A DNA stretch of 64,000 bases from contig NZ_CP119779.1 in NCBI RefSeq assembly GCF_029338195.1, forward strand, positions 2,294,001 to 2,358,000, in the 5' to 3' direction. This DNA comes from Haloarcula litorea. GTDB taxonomy: Archaea > Halobacteriota > Halobacteria > Halobacteriales > Haloarculaceae. Made by a program: the position numbers and the translations under genes. Of this stretch, positions 28,717-36,686 are shown piece by piece. Every line of letters begins with the position of its first letter. Positions within the stretch are counted from its first letter, which is position 1. The notes beneath the pieces were generated by a model. The model was not told the DNA's origin. It ran no database searches and saw only the letters and a list, made by a program, of their open reading frames with translations.

Positions 28717-30261
28717 GTGCTGACGAAGGACCTCCTGCGGGTCTCGCGGGCCGGCGGCGGCTACCACCCGCAGTTCGCCGACGACGGCGACGAGCGGCTG
28801 GCGGCCCGCGTCCTCGGGATCTACCAGGGCCACGTCGGCGAGACACGGGGAGACCTCCGGGACGCGCTGACCGACCTGGAGCGGGAGGCCGACGACTTCA
28901 AACTCGTCCGGGGGTTCGCGAAACTCCTAGAGCGGGCGGCCACCGTCGAGACCCGGGCCGAGATCCCGCCCGAGCGCGCCCGCAAGCGGGTGTTCGAGGC
29001 CGCGGAGGCCGTCGGCGTCGTCACCGAGGCCGAGCGGGCCGACGCGCTCGACCGGGCCGCTGACCGACTCGGGATCGACACAGCGGCCGTCGAACACGCC
29101 CTCTACGCCGATCTCGACGACCGACAGGTGCTGGCCGACGTGGACGCGCGCTGGTCGCCCGCCGGGCTCGTGACCCAGTACAACCTCTCGCTGGCCCAGA
29201 CGGCGCTGTTCGACGCCACCGAGGTCCGGGTGCGCTCCTCGGACCCGGCGACGCTGCTCTCGACGGTCAAGCGGCTCCGGCTGATGTACGAGATCCGGCG
29301 GACCGACGAGGGACGCGAGGTGGTCGTCACCGGCCCGGCCGCGCCGTTCTCGAACACTCGCCGCTACGGGACCCGGTTCGCCCGCCTGCTCCGGACCGTC
29401 GCCCGCGCCGAGGAGTGGGACCTGACGGCGACCGTCGCCGACCGGGGGACCGAGCGGGAACTGCACCTCTCGACGGGGGACGTGGCGGTGCCCGACGCCG
29501 ACCCCGTGGTCGAGGTGAGCTACGACAGCGGCGTCGAGGCCGACTTCGCCGCCCGGTTCGCGGCGCTGGACCTCGACTGGCGGCTGGTCCGCGAGCCGGA
29601 GCCGCTGGCGGCCGGCGAGCACGTCGTCGTCCCGGACTTCGCCTTCGAGTGGGCTCCCGGGGACACCGACGGCGTCCGGAACACGGCCGACCCCGCCGCC
29701 GCTCGCGTCTTCTTCGAGGTGATGGGGTTCTGGACGCCCGAGTACGTCCAGAAGAAGCTGTCCCGGCTGGCCGATCTGGAGGACGTCGAGATGCTGGTCG
29801 CCGTCGACGAGTCGCTGGGCGTCGGCGAGGAGCTGGCGACCGGCGACCACCGCGTCGTCACCTACTCCGGCACCGTCCGCGTGAAGGACGTCCGGGACGC
29901 TCTCCGGCCCTACGAGACCGACCTGGTGGCCGAGAGCGCCGCCGAACTGCCCGAGGAACTGCGGCCCGAGGCCGACGCCGTCTCGCTGTCGGCGCTGGCA
30001 GACGACCACGGCGTCAGCGAGGACGCGCTCGCCGACAAGTCGTTCCCGGCGCACGAACTGGTGGGCCGGACGCTCGTGCGCCCGGCGGTCCTCGACGCCC
30101 TGGCCGACGAAGTGGAGCCGGGGATGACCCTCGACGACGTGGAGGCTCTGCTGGCCGAGTACGACGTCGACGACGCCAGCGCCGTCCTCTCGCGGCTTGG
30201 CTACCGCGTCGCCTGGGACGGCCTCAGCGGCGGCACGGTCCGTGAGAAGCGCGACTCATAG
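28717..30261 (+). CDS. Bax1-type nuclease (DUF790), XPB partner
   Basis: A 514-residue protein of the DUF790 family; the Sulfolobus/Archaeoglobus member Bax1 binds XPB and cuts forked DNA. The N-terminus MLTKDLLRVSR is typical, with the GTG at 28717 as the start. A nuclease-like region is seen at about 300-350: VVPDFAFEW followed by FFEVMGFWTPEYVQKKLSRL, fitting a PD-(D/E)xK pattern (D, E, K). The C-terminal part is helical. In haloarchaea the gene usually sits next to the XPB gene; here XPB (21781-23127) is about 5.6 kb upstream. Its stop overlaps the convergent gene by 6 bases. Confidence 0.85.
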   Translation: MLTKDLLRVSRAGGGYHPQFADDGDERLAARVLGIYQGHVGETRGDLRDALTDLEREADDFKLVRGFAKLLERAATVETRAEIPPERARKRVFEAAEAVGVVTEAERADALDRAADRLGIDTAAVEHALYADLDDRQVLADVDARWSPAGLVTQYNLSLAQTALFDATEVRVRSSDPATLLSTVKRLRLMYEIRRTDEGREVVVTGPAAPFSNTRRYGTRFARLLRTVARAEEWDLTATVADRGTERELHLSTGDVAVPDADPVVEVSYDSGVEADFAARFAALDLDWRLVREPEPLAAGEHVVVPDFAFEWAPGDTDGVRNTADPAAARVFFEVMGFWTPEYVQKKLSRLADLEDVEMLVAVDESLGVGEELATGDHRVVTYSGTVRVKDVRDALRPYETDLVAESAAELPEELRPEADAVSLSALADDHGVSEDALADKSFPAHELVGRTLVRPAVLDALADEVEPGMTLDDVEALLAEYDVDDASAVLSRLGYRVAWDGLSGGTVREKRDS

Positions 30262-30765
30262 CTCCCGACGCCGCCCCTTCGGCACCTGCGAGCGGAGTTC
30301 GCCGTAGACGTACAGCCCGACGCCGATCGGTTCCCGCTCGCCCGCTACCTCGTGTGTCACGACGAGGTAGCCCCAGTCGCCGTCCCAGTCCAGTTCCTGG
30401 TCGTCGCCGGCGGCGAACCGGCGGGCGGCCTCGGCGTCGAGGTGGAGCACGTTCTCCCTGGCGCGGTCGCCGAACCGCTGGACCGCCTCCAGCGTCGGCT
30501 TCCAGTGTTCCTGTCGCGTCCGCAGGAACGCCATCCCCAGGCCCTCGACGTCGACGGGCGAGGGCGGCTCGCCCGTGTAGGCCCAGACCTTGCCCGACCC
30601 CCGTTCCCAGAAGGTGTGGTCGTCGAAGGTTTCCGAGGGCACGCCGAACCGCTCTCTCCAGAAGTCCAGCACCTCCTCGCGGGTCGGCCGGTCGGGGTCC
30701 TCGCGCTCGGCGTCGGTGGCCGGCAGTCGCGTGAAGACGGTGCTGTCGTTGCCGTCGCCGCTCAT
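30256..30765 (-). CDS. RNA-binding partner of RsmB/Nop2-type methyltransferase
   Basis: A 169-residue soluble acidic protein. It looks like the C-terminal RNA-binding/PUA-like domain that bacterial RsmF-type enzymes carry in one chain (HTFWERGSGKVWAYTGEP, LGMAFLRTRQEHWKPTLEAVQRFGDRA, VGLYVYGELRSQVPKGRRREL). A haloarchaeal family DUF7122 comes to mind, unverified. Its ATG overlaps the stop of the methyltransferase gene (ATGA), so the two are translationally coupled and likely work together on rRNA or tRNA cytosine. Start ATG 30765. Confidence 0.78.
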   Translation of the reverse strand: MSGDGNDSTVFTRLPATDAEREDPDRPTREEVLDFWRERFGVPSETFDDHTFWERGSGKVWAYTGEPPSPVDVEGLGMAFLRTRQEHWKPTLEAVQRFGDRARENVLHLDAEAARRFAAGDDQELDWDGDWGYLVVTHEVAGEREPIGVGLYVYGELRSQVPKGRRREL

Positions 30766-31670
30766 CCCGTCACCTCCAGTTTCGCACAGAAGAACCCGCC
30801 CGTGTCGTTGTGGTGGGGGTAGATGCGCTTGGCCTTCCGGACGCTCGGGTCGAACTCGTCGTCCTGCCACTCGGTGACGCCCTCGCGGTGGTCGAGCCCG
30901 AGGTCGTAGTCGACCAGTTCGCAGCCCTCGGCGTCCAGCACGTGGTCCAGCACGGCCTCGTTCTCCTCCGGGGCGAACGTACACGTCGAGTAGACGACCG
31001 TGCCGCCGGGCTCGGTCACCTGTATCGCCCGGGTCAGGATGCCCTTCTGGACGCCGGCGACGCCCTCGACGTGGGAGAGCGACCAGTCGTCGAAGGCGTC
31101 TGGGTTCTTGCGGATGGTGCCCTCGCAGGAGCAGGGCACGTCGACCAGCGCCCGGTCGTAGGTCGCGCCGCCGAAGGGTTTCAGCGAGTGGTTCCGGCCG
31201 TCCTCGTGGGTGACGGCGACGCTGGTCGCGCCCAGCCGCTCGGCGTTGCTGCGCAGCGCCGAGATGCGCCCGAGGTTGTTGTCCGTCGCCACCACCTCGC
31301 CCTCGTCGGCCATCAGCGCCGCGAGCTGGGTGGTCTTGGTCCCCGGCGCGGCGCAGGCGTCCCAGACCCGCTCGCCGGGGTCCGGGTCGAGGACGGTGGC
31401 GGGCACGGCAGAGACCTCCTCCTGGCCGTGGAGCCAGCCGTGGAAGTACGGCCAGTTCGCGCCCGGCGAGTCCTCGGGCAGGACGAACAGGCCGTCGTGC
31501 CAGTCGACGCGCTCGTAGGCGACGCCGGCCTCGGACAGCGCCGCGCTCGCCGCGTCGACGGTGGTCTTGATGGTGTTGACCCGGACCGCCGACGGGAGCG
31601 GCCGCTCGCAGGCCGCCCGGAACGCCGCGAAGTCGTCGACGATGGGCCGGTACCGCTCCAGTGGTTCCAT
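30762..31670 (-). CDS. RsmB/Nop2-family RNA cytosine-C5 methyltransferase
   Basis: A 302-residue SAM-dependent methyltransferase of the RsmB/Nop2/Sun family that makes 5-methylcytosine in rRNA or tRNA. The SAM motif DACAAPGTKTTQLA is near residue 110, the catalytic cysteine region DVPCSCEGT near 190 and the second cysteine motif YSTCTFAPEENE near 240. The N-terminal domain is short. The ATG at 31670 is used; an upstream in-frame start adds an atypical Pro/Ala-rich stretch. It overlaps the next gene (ATGA). Target site unknown. Confidence 0.92.
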   Translation of the reverse strand: MEPLERYRPIVDDFAAFRAACERPLPSAVRVNTIKTTVDAASAALSEAGVAYERVDWHDGLFVLPEDSPGANWPYFHGWLHGQEEVSAVPATVLDPDPGERVWDACAAPGTKTTQLAALMADEGEVVATDNNLGRISALRSNAERLGATSVAVTHEDGRNHSLKPFGGATYDRALVDVPCSCEGTIRKNPDAFDDWSLSHVEGVAGVQKGILTRAIQVTEPGGTVVYSTCTFAPEENEAVLDHVLDAEGCELVDYDLGLDHREGVTEWQDDEFDPSVRKAKRIYPHHNDTGGFFCAKLEVTG

Positions 31671-31732
31671 TAGCGGCGCGTTCGCCGGCGGCGGCTTTGT
31701 GGGTTTCGAAGCGTCGGGTGCCGGCCGCTGGC

Positions 31733-32329
31733 TCACTCGCCGGTCGTCTTCCGGGGCAGGTCACCGTACACCTCGCGGTTCATCAGGTCGACGACGAACT
31801 GCCGGACCGCGGTCACCAGTTCGTCCTCGTCGGCGTAGGCGACGACCCGCGCGTCCCACCGCTGGCCGACGCTGCGTATCATCGCGCTGCTGACGGCCTC
31901 CTCGTGGGCGAACAGCACCCGCTCGCGGTCGGTGTCGTCCAGGTCCGCGAGCACCGACCCCACCTCGATGCCGACGCCGAGCTTGTCCCCCAGCGCGGGG
32001 ACGACGAACAGCGTCGCGTTGCTGACGCGGGCGAACCGGATGCTCTGTGTGGCGGCGTCCATCTCCGAGAGCGGGATCTCGGGGTCGACGGCGAGGAAGG
32101 GGTTGACGCCGGGGTCCTCGCGCAGGCGGCCCTGGACGCGGCGCAGCGTCGCCAGCATCTCGTCGAGGGCGTCGTCGTCCGCGCGGGCCGCGGGCAGCGA
32201 CACGTCGTCGGCGTCGACGCCCTCGGGAACCACGTCGGCCACGTCGAAGGAGGTGTACGGTCCCATCAGGTACACGAGGAAGTCGGCGTATGCCACGTCG
32301 CCGAGGGCCGACTTGAGACGCGCTCGCAT
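31733..32329 (-). CDS. Conserved haloarchaeal protein with nucleoside-deoxyribosyltransferase-like pattern
   Basis: A 198-residue soluble acidic protein. The N-terminus FLVYLMGPYTSFD and the middle ATLFVVPALGDKLGVGIEVGSVL recall the GPY and glutamate motifs of nucleoside 2-deoxyribosyltransferase/TIR-like folds. A similar haloarchaeal family (DUF7509, from memory) has no assigned function. The start is ATG 32329, with a TATA-like TATTTTAAG at 32354-32362 on the minus strand, about 25-33 bases away. It is divergent from the ArsR-type regulator. Confidence 0.7.
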   Translation of the reverse strand: MRARLKSALGDVAYADFLVYLMGPYTSFDVADVVPEGVDADDVSLPAARADDDALDEMLATLRRVQGRLREDPGVNPFLAVDPEIPLSEMDAATQSIRFARVSNATLFVVPALGDKLGVGIEVGSVLADLDDTDRERVLFAHEEAVSSAMIRSVGQRWDARVVAYADEDELVTAVRQFVVDLMNREVYGDLPRKTTGE

Positions 32330-32432
32330 ACCGTTCCCCCACACTCGGCTAGTACTTAAAATACCGGAATAGTCGACGGTCGCTGACTCGACAACCGTTA
32401 AGTCGCGTCGGCGGCGACCACTAGGTAGACAG

Positions 32433-32825
32433 ATGAGCATCGAGACTCCCGACGACGGGGCCGGTCCCGCCGAGCCCGCCGACCTGCTGCCCGAGCACAG
32501 CGTCCTCTCCTTCGAGGAGTATATGGCGATGCAGCGGGCCGTCGGCAACGAGACCCGGTTCCGGGTCCTCTACCGGCTGAAGCGGGACGGGGAGCTGAGC
32601 GCCAAGGGGCTCCGGGAGGCGCTGGACCTGCGGGGCAACACGCTCCACCACCACCTCGACACGCTCGTCGACGTGGGACTGGTCGAGAACCGCAAGCGCA
32701 AGGAACCCGACAGCGAGGGGCTCTCGTCGTACTACCGGGCGACGGCGCTGGGCGAGGCGCTGCTGGACCACGGCGTCGAGGAGCTGCTGCGCCGGGAGCA
32801 GGTGTTCGCCGAGACCTACCGGTAG
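32433..32825 (+). CDS. ArsR-type winged-helix regulator
   Basis: A 130-residue transcription factor with a winged-helix domain at about residues 30-100 (AVGNETRFRVLYRLKRDG, recognition helix LRGNTLHHHLDTLVDVGLV). No metal-binding cysteines are seen, so it is probably not a metal sensor; such haloarchaeal ArsR-like proteins regulate stress or metabolic genes. ATG 32433 has a GTTAAGT box about 35 bases upstream. It is divergent from the NDT-like gene, which may be a target. The stop abuts that of the convergent lipoprotein gene. Confidence 0.85.
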   Translation: MSIETPDDGAGPAEPADLLPEHSVLSFEEYMAMQRAVGNETRFRVLYRLKRDGELSAKGLREALDLRGNTLHHHLDTLVDVGLVENRKRKEPDSEGLSSYYRATALGEALLDHGVEELLRREQVFAETYR

Positions 32826-33296
32826 CTACTCCTCCCAGAACACCATAATCTCGTCCTCTCGAACTCTGACGAAGTGGTTCGACCCCATCCGGACGTCGTA
32901 CGAGCCGATGGCGAGCGTCTGGGTCGTCTCCGGCCCGTTCTCGACGTCGACGACCAGCTCGTAGTCGCCCGGCGAGGCGATGCCGCTGTCGAACTCGCGG
33001 GACTCGCCGGCCCCGAGCGTCACGGACTCGTCGACGTACGTCTCCTCGGGGCCGGTCAGCGACAGCGCGACCGTCTGCTCGGCCGCCGTCTCGTTGCTGA
33101 GGACGAACAGGATCGGGTCGTCCGGGTCGGGCGTGACCGTGTCGGTCTCGGTCGGCTCGGGAGGCGGGGTGTGTGGTGCCGTCTCGGTGTCGGGCGTGTC
33201 GGAGTCGGCGGGCTCGGACCCGGTGGAGCCGGGCCCGGCACAGCCGGCGAGCGACGCGACGGAGAGGGCGGCCGCGAGGACCTGACGGCGGCGCAT
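32826..33296 (-). CDS. Lipoprotein, hypothetical
   Basis: A 156-residue exported protein. It begins with RRRQVLAAALSVASLAGC, a signal with a lipobox LAGC. A Thr/Asp/Pro-rich linker follows and then a beta domain with a pattern of IG-like fold (FVLSNETAAEQTVALSLTG). No second membrane segment. Lipid-anchored to the cell surface is the likely location; function unknown. Start ATG 33296. Confidence 0.75.
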   Translation of the reverse strand: MRRRQVLAAALSVASLAGCAGPGSTGSEPADSDTPDTETAPHTPPPEPTETDTVTPDPDDPILFVLSNETAAEQTVALSLTGPEETYVDESVTLGAGESREFDSGIASPGDYELVVDVENGPETTQTLAIGSYDVRMGSNHFVRVREDEIMVFWEE

Positions 33297-33333
33297 ATCG
33301 CGGGCTTCCCGGCCGGTCGGTAAGTGCTTTCCC

Positions 33334-33795
33334 TTACTCCGCGCCCTGCCGGACCTTCACCGCCATCCCGGTGTCGAAGTCGGCCATCCCCGCGCCGGGG
33401 AGTTCCGCGCGACCGACCGCCAGCAGGTCGCCGTCGGCGTGGACTACGAGCGCCTCGTCGCCCGGCCGGAGCCCGGGGTCGGCCCGCCGGACGAACTTCG
33501 CGAAGGCGTTGCGGCCCTCGCGGACGAACGGTTCGCTCTCGTCGCCGACGACGACGCGGTGTCGCGGGGCATCGAACGCGTCCTGCAGCCGGCGGCCGCC
33601 GGCGAGTCCCAGCCGGTAGCGACCGTCCGTCTCGTAGGTCGCGAGCCGGCCGTCATCGGCGTGGGCCTGCCGCGGCCGGCCGGAGCTGGTGTGTGTGATC
33701 TCGACGGCGTCGGCCGCCGGGAACAGCGCCGCGCCCGCGCCGCGGCCGAACTGGTAGTCGGCCGCCCGGCGGAGGCTGTCGAACTCGTCGGTCAT
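33334..33795 (-). CDS. PUA-domain RNA-binding protein (TgtA2 C-terminal-like)
   Basis: A 153-residue protein that reads like the C-terminal C2-PUA region of archaeal tRNA-guanine transglycosylase/archaeosine synthase (ArcS/TgtA2). Features are LRRAADYQFGRGAGAALFP at the N-terminus, FVREGRNAFAKFVRRADPGLRPGDEALVV in the middle, and a final DFDTGMAVKVR. Stand-alone copies of this module occur in haloarchaea, and RNA binding is inferred. Start ATG 33795. Confidence 0.85.
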   Translation of the reverse strand: MTDEFDSLRRAADYQFGRGAGAALFPAADAVEITHTSSGRPRQAHADDGRLATYETDGRYRLGLAGGRRLQDAFDAPRHRVVVGDESEPFVREGRNAFAKFVRRADPGLRPGDEALVVHADGDLLAVGRAELPGAGMADFDTGMAVKVRQGAE

Positions 33796-33920
33796 CGACG
33801 GCAGTCGGCGCGCGACGGGGAACCTCCTTTCGGTCCGCGGCGGGGGCAGTGGACGACGGGTCGATCCCCTGCGCGTGCCGCGTGTGACCGCGTGTCGCAC
33901 TCCCGTCGGGCGTTTTGGGG

Positions 33921-33944
33921 GAATTTATATCGGATGAACCGATA
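33921..33944 (+). promoter_or_regulatory. TATA box overlapped by inverted repeat
   Basis: A TTTATAT box (33924-33930) overlaps the left arm of an inverted repeat TATCGG-atgaa-CCGATA (33928-33944) just upstream of the small membrane protein start at 33957. A regulator bound here would block TBP binding, so the repeat is a candidate operator. Confidence 0.45.
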
Positions 33945-33956
33945 GGAGTCGGTATA

Positions 33957-34133
33957 ATGGCTACCGACACGCGGAAAGTGATGCTCGGCGCGCTGCTGTT
34001 GCTCGTCAGTACGGTCCTGATACTCGGCCCGCTGGGGCTCCCGGTCCCGACCGTGGCGGCCGGCGTCGCGGCGCTCGGGCTGGCCGCGGGCGCGCTGCTC
34101 GTGGGCACCTCCGAGGACGGCCGCCCGGTCTGA
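33957..34133 (+). CDS. Small membrane protein
   Basis: A 58-residue protein with two hydrophobic helices (VMLGALLLLVSTVLILGPLGL and VAAGVAALGLAAGALLV) and an acidic C-terminus. Its ATG (33957) follows a clear TATA-like box and a putative operator. No family recognised. Such short membrane proteins are common in haloarchaea and often stress-related, but no function can be claimed. Confidence 0.65.
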   Translation: MATDTRKVMLGALLLLVSTVLILGPLGLPVPTVAAGVAALGLAAGALLVGTSEDGRPV

Positions 34134-34176
34134 ACCGGCCGCTCCCTCCTCTCACGAACCGACGCGCCAGCGACCG

Positions 34177-34674
34177 CTACAGCAGGAACCGGTCCCGCTC
34201 TTCGCTCATGTCGACGAAGCCGTCGGCGGCGTCCCTGAGCTCCTCGGCGGTGGACTGCTCGAACCCCATCGCCTCGACGCGACAGCCCTCGTGACGCAGG
34301 TACCGACAGAGCCGCGCGAAGTCGCCGTCGCCGGTACAGAGGACGACGGCGTCGTTGTGGGCCGCCAGCGTCACCGCGTCGAGGCTCATCCCCACGTCCC
34401 AGTCGGCCTTCTTCGAGCCGTCGCCGAACGTCTTGATCTCCTTGATGCGGGTCTCGAACCCGATGTCGACCAGCGCCTCGAAGAACGACTCCTCCTCGGG
34501 GGAGTCCGCGCGGATGACGTAGGCGATCGCGCGGCTCAGTTCCCGGCCGGAGACGGCCTCCTCCAGCAGCGCGGAGTAGTCGATGTTCCGAGAGTAGAGG
34601 CTCTGAGCGGTGTGGTAGAGGTTCTGCGCGTCCGCCAGGACGGCGACGCGCTGGCCCGGGTGTGCGACAGTCAT
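34177..34674 (-). CDS. NYN/PIN-like nuclease-domain protein
   Basis: A 165-residue protein of the NYN (LabA/PIN-like) family, which includes metal-dependent RNases. The acidic residues of the active site are visible: VAVLADAQNLYHT near residue 15, KADWDVGMSLDAV near 90 and VVLCTGDGDFARLCRYL near 110. The family is thought to act in RNA processing or degradation. The start is ATG 34674. It is divergent from dapA with a 262-base gap that holds a small basic open frame. Confidence 0.88.
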   Translation of the reverse strand: MTVAHPGQRVAVLADAQNLYHTAQSLYSRNIDYSALLEEAVSGRELSRAIAYVIRADSPEEESFFEALVDIGFETRIKEIKTFGDGSKKADWDVGMSLDAVTLAAHNDAVVLCTGDGDFARLCRYLRHEGCRVEAMGFEQSTAEELRDAADGFVDMSEERDRFLL

Positions 34675-34756
34675 AGCGTGAGTTGGCCCCGCCTGCTGGA
34701 TAGGTTTTCGGGCTCGGAGCGCAAGGGCTAAGTCCCTCACGCGCGGTGACACGACT

Positions 34757-34834
34757 ATGTCGCGACGCCGCGTGACCTGCGGTCGGCCCGCCGACAGCGG
34801 TGCGCGCGTCGTGCCCAAGCGCAAGCGTGCGTAG
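34757..34834 (+). CDS. Possible 25-residue basic microprotein (uncertain)
   Basis: A 25-codon frame starting with ATG 34757 and encoding a basic peptide (RRRVTCGRP ... VPKRKRA) with one cysteine. A CTAAGT box lies about 25 bases upstream. It is too short for codon-use evidence, and its positive charge is unlike most haloarchaeal proteins, so it may be chance. Confidence 0.15.
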   Translation: MSRRRVTCGRPADSGARVVPKRKRA

Positions 34835-34936
34835 CGACGGCTCGCGGCGGGCGTAGCGCCCCCGTCCCGGGCCACCTTCTCCCGCACCGCTCGCAACCGG
34901 ACCACATATCCCGCAGCCACGACACACCACACAGTA

Positions 34937-35863
34937 ATGACGGACATCGACTTCCGCGGCGTGTACCCCGCGATGTGCACGCCGTTCCACGACGACGCGG
35001 ACCGCAGCATCGACTTCGAGACACTCCGAGCCGACGCCCAGCGCCTCGAATCGGCGGGCGTCGACGGCCTCGTGCCGGTCGGGTCGACCGGCGAGTCGGC
35101 CACGATGACCCACGACGAGCACGTCGAGGTCGTCGAGGCGGTCGTCGACGCCGTCGACGACGTGCCGGTCATCGCCGGCACCGGGTCGAACAACACCCGC
35201 GAGGCGCTGTCGCTCTCGCGGCGCGCGGCCGACGCCGGCGCGGACGCCCTGTTGCTCATCTCGCCGTACTACAACAAGCCCGAACAGCAGGGGCTAGTGG
35301 ACCACTACACGGCCATCGCGGACGAGATCGACGTGCCCCAGATCGTCTACAACGTCCCCTCGCGGACGGGTCGCAACATCGAACCCGACACCGCCGTCGA
35401 GCTGGCGAGCCACGAGAACGTCGCGGCGTACAAGGCCGCCAGCGGCGACATGAACCAGATCTCGGAGATCATCGAGCGCACCCGCGACGAGGCGTTCGCG
35501 GTGCTGTCGGGCGACGACGGGATGACCCTGCCGATGCTGTCGGTCGGCGGGCACGGCTGTATCTCCGTCGCCGCCAACGTCGAACCCGAACGCACCTGTG
35601 CGATGGTCGGGGCCGCCCTCTCGGAGGACTACGAGCGCGCCCGCGCCATCCACCACGAGCTCGGCCCGCTGTTCCGCGCGCTGTTCAGCGAGACCAACCC
35701 CATCCCGGTCAAGGAGGCGATGCGCATCCGCGGCTACGGCCCGGCCTACGTGCGCTCGCCGCTGACGCGCCTCTCCGAGGAGCACACGGACCACCTGGAG
35801 CAGGTGCTCCGCTCGCTGGAGACCGAGGACCTCGAAGACGAGTACGCGGAGGCCGAGCGATGA
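34937..35863 (+). CDS. dapA: 4-hydroxy-tetrahydrodipicolinate synthase
   Basis: A 308-residue TIM-barrel enzyme that condenses pyruvate with aspartate semialdehyde, the first step of the diaminopimelate/lysine branch. The catalytic Tyr of YNVPSRTG (near residue 137) and the Schiff-base Lys in AAYKAASGD (near 166) are present, and the N-terminus PAMCTPF with GSTGE fits the family. The start is ATG 34937, with an ACATATC box about 30 bases upstream. It overlaps dapB by 4 bases (ATGA). Confidence 0.96.
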   Translation: MTDIDFRGVYPAMCTPFHDDADRSIDFETLRADAQRLESAGVDGLVPVGSTGESATMTHDEHVEVVEAVVDAVDDVPVIAGTGSNNTREALSLSRRAADAGADALLLISPYYNKPEQQGLVDHYTAIADEIDVPQIVYNVPSRTGRNIEPDTAVELASHENVAAYKAASGDMNQISEIIERTRDEAFAVLSGDDGMTLPMLSVGGHGCISVAANVEPERTCAMVGAALSEDYERARAIHHELGPLFRALFSETNPIPVKEAMRIRGYGPAYVRSPLTRLSEEHTDHLEQVLRSLETEDLEDEYAEAER

Positions 35864-36615
35864 CGCGGGTCGCGGTCAACGGGATCACCGGCCGGATGGG
35901 CGGCGCGGTCGCCGAGACGGCCGCGGACCGCGACTGCGAGGTCGTCGTCGGCTTCGCGACCAGCGACGTGGCCGAGGTCGCGGGCGTCCCGGTCGTCCAC
36001 CCCGACGAGGCCGCCGACGCGCTCGCGGAGTACGACGTCGACGCCGTCGTCGACTTCGCGGTCCCCGAGGGCGCGCTGACCGTCGCCGACGCCTGCGCCG
36101 CGACGGGGACGGCGATGGTCGTCGGGACGACGGGCTTCGACGAGGCGGGACTGGACCGACTCGACGCCGTCGCCGCCGAGGTCCCGCTCCTGAAGGCCGC
36201 GAACTTCTCGCCGGGCATCCAGGTGCTCCAGCGTACCGTCCGGGAGGCGGTGCGTGCGCTGGACGACTACGACCTCGAACTCCTCGAATCGCACCACAAC
36301 GGCAAGGTCGACGCGCCCTCCGGCACCGCAAACAGCATCCTCGACACCGTCCGGGAGGAGCGCGACGTGGAACCGGTCTACGGCCGCGAGGGTCACGCGC
36401 CCCGCGAGGACGACGAGATCGGCGTCTTCGCCCGGCGGGCCGGCGACATCCGCGGCGAGCACGAACTGCTCCTGGCGGGCAACGACGAGGTCCTCTCGCT
36501 GTCCCACCGCGCGGAGGACCGCGCCGTCTTCGCCGCGGGCGCGCTCGACGCCGCCGTCTGGCTCGCCGACCGAGAGCCCGGCCGCTACGAGTTCAGCGCG
36601 GTCGTCGACGCGTAA
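35860..36615 (+). CDS. dapB: 4-hydroxy-tetrahydrodipicolinate reductase
   Basis: A 251-residue Rossmann enzyme that reduces hydroxy-tetrahydrodipicolinate with NAD(P)H. The nucleotide motif VNGITGRMGGAV is at the N-terminus and the catalytic-region signature ESHHNGKVDAPSGTA lies near residue 145. Length agrees with the family. It starts within the stop codon of dapA, so the two are translationally coupled. dapD follows after 71 bases. Confidence 0.96.
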   Translation: MTRVAVNGITGRMGGAVAETAADRDCEVVVGFATSDVAEVAGVPVVHPDEAADALAEYDVDAVVDFAVPEGALTVADACAATGTAMVVGTTGFDEAGLDRLDAVAAEVPLLKAANFSPGIQVLQRTVREAVRALDDYDLELLESHHNGKVDAPSGTANSILDTVREERDVEPVYGREGHAPREDDEIGVFARRAGDIRGEHELLLAGNDEVLSLSHRAEDRAVFAAGALDAAVWLADREPGRYEFSAVVDA

Positions 36616-36686
36616 CTCTCCGCCGGCACCAGCTGTCGCCCGTCCGAATCCCTGTTGATTTAGTTCCCCGGCCGGTAGCGGCGGGT

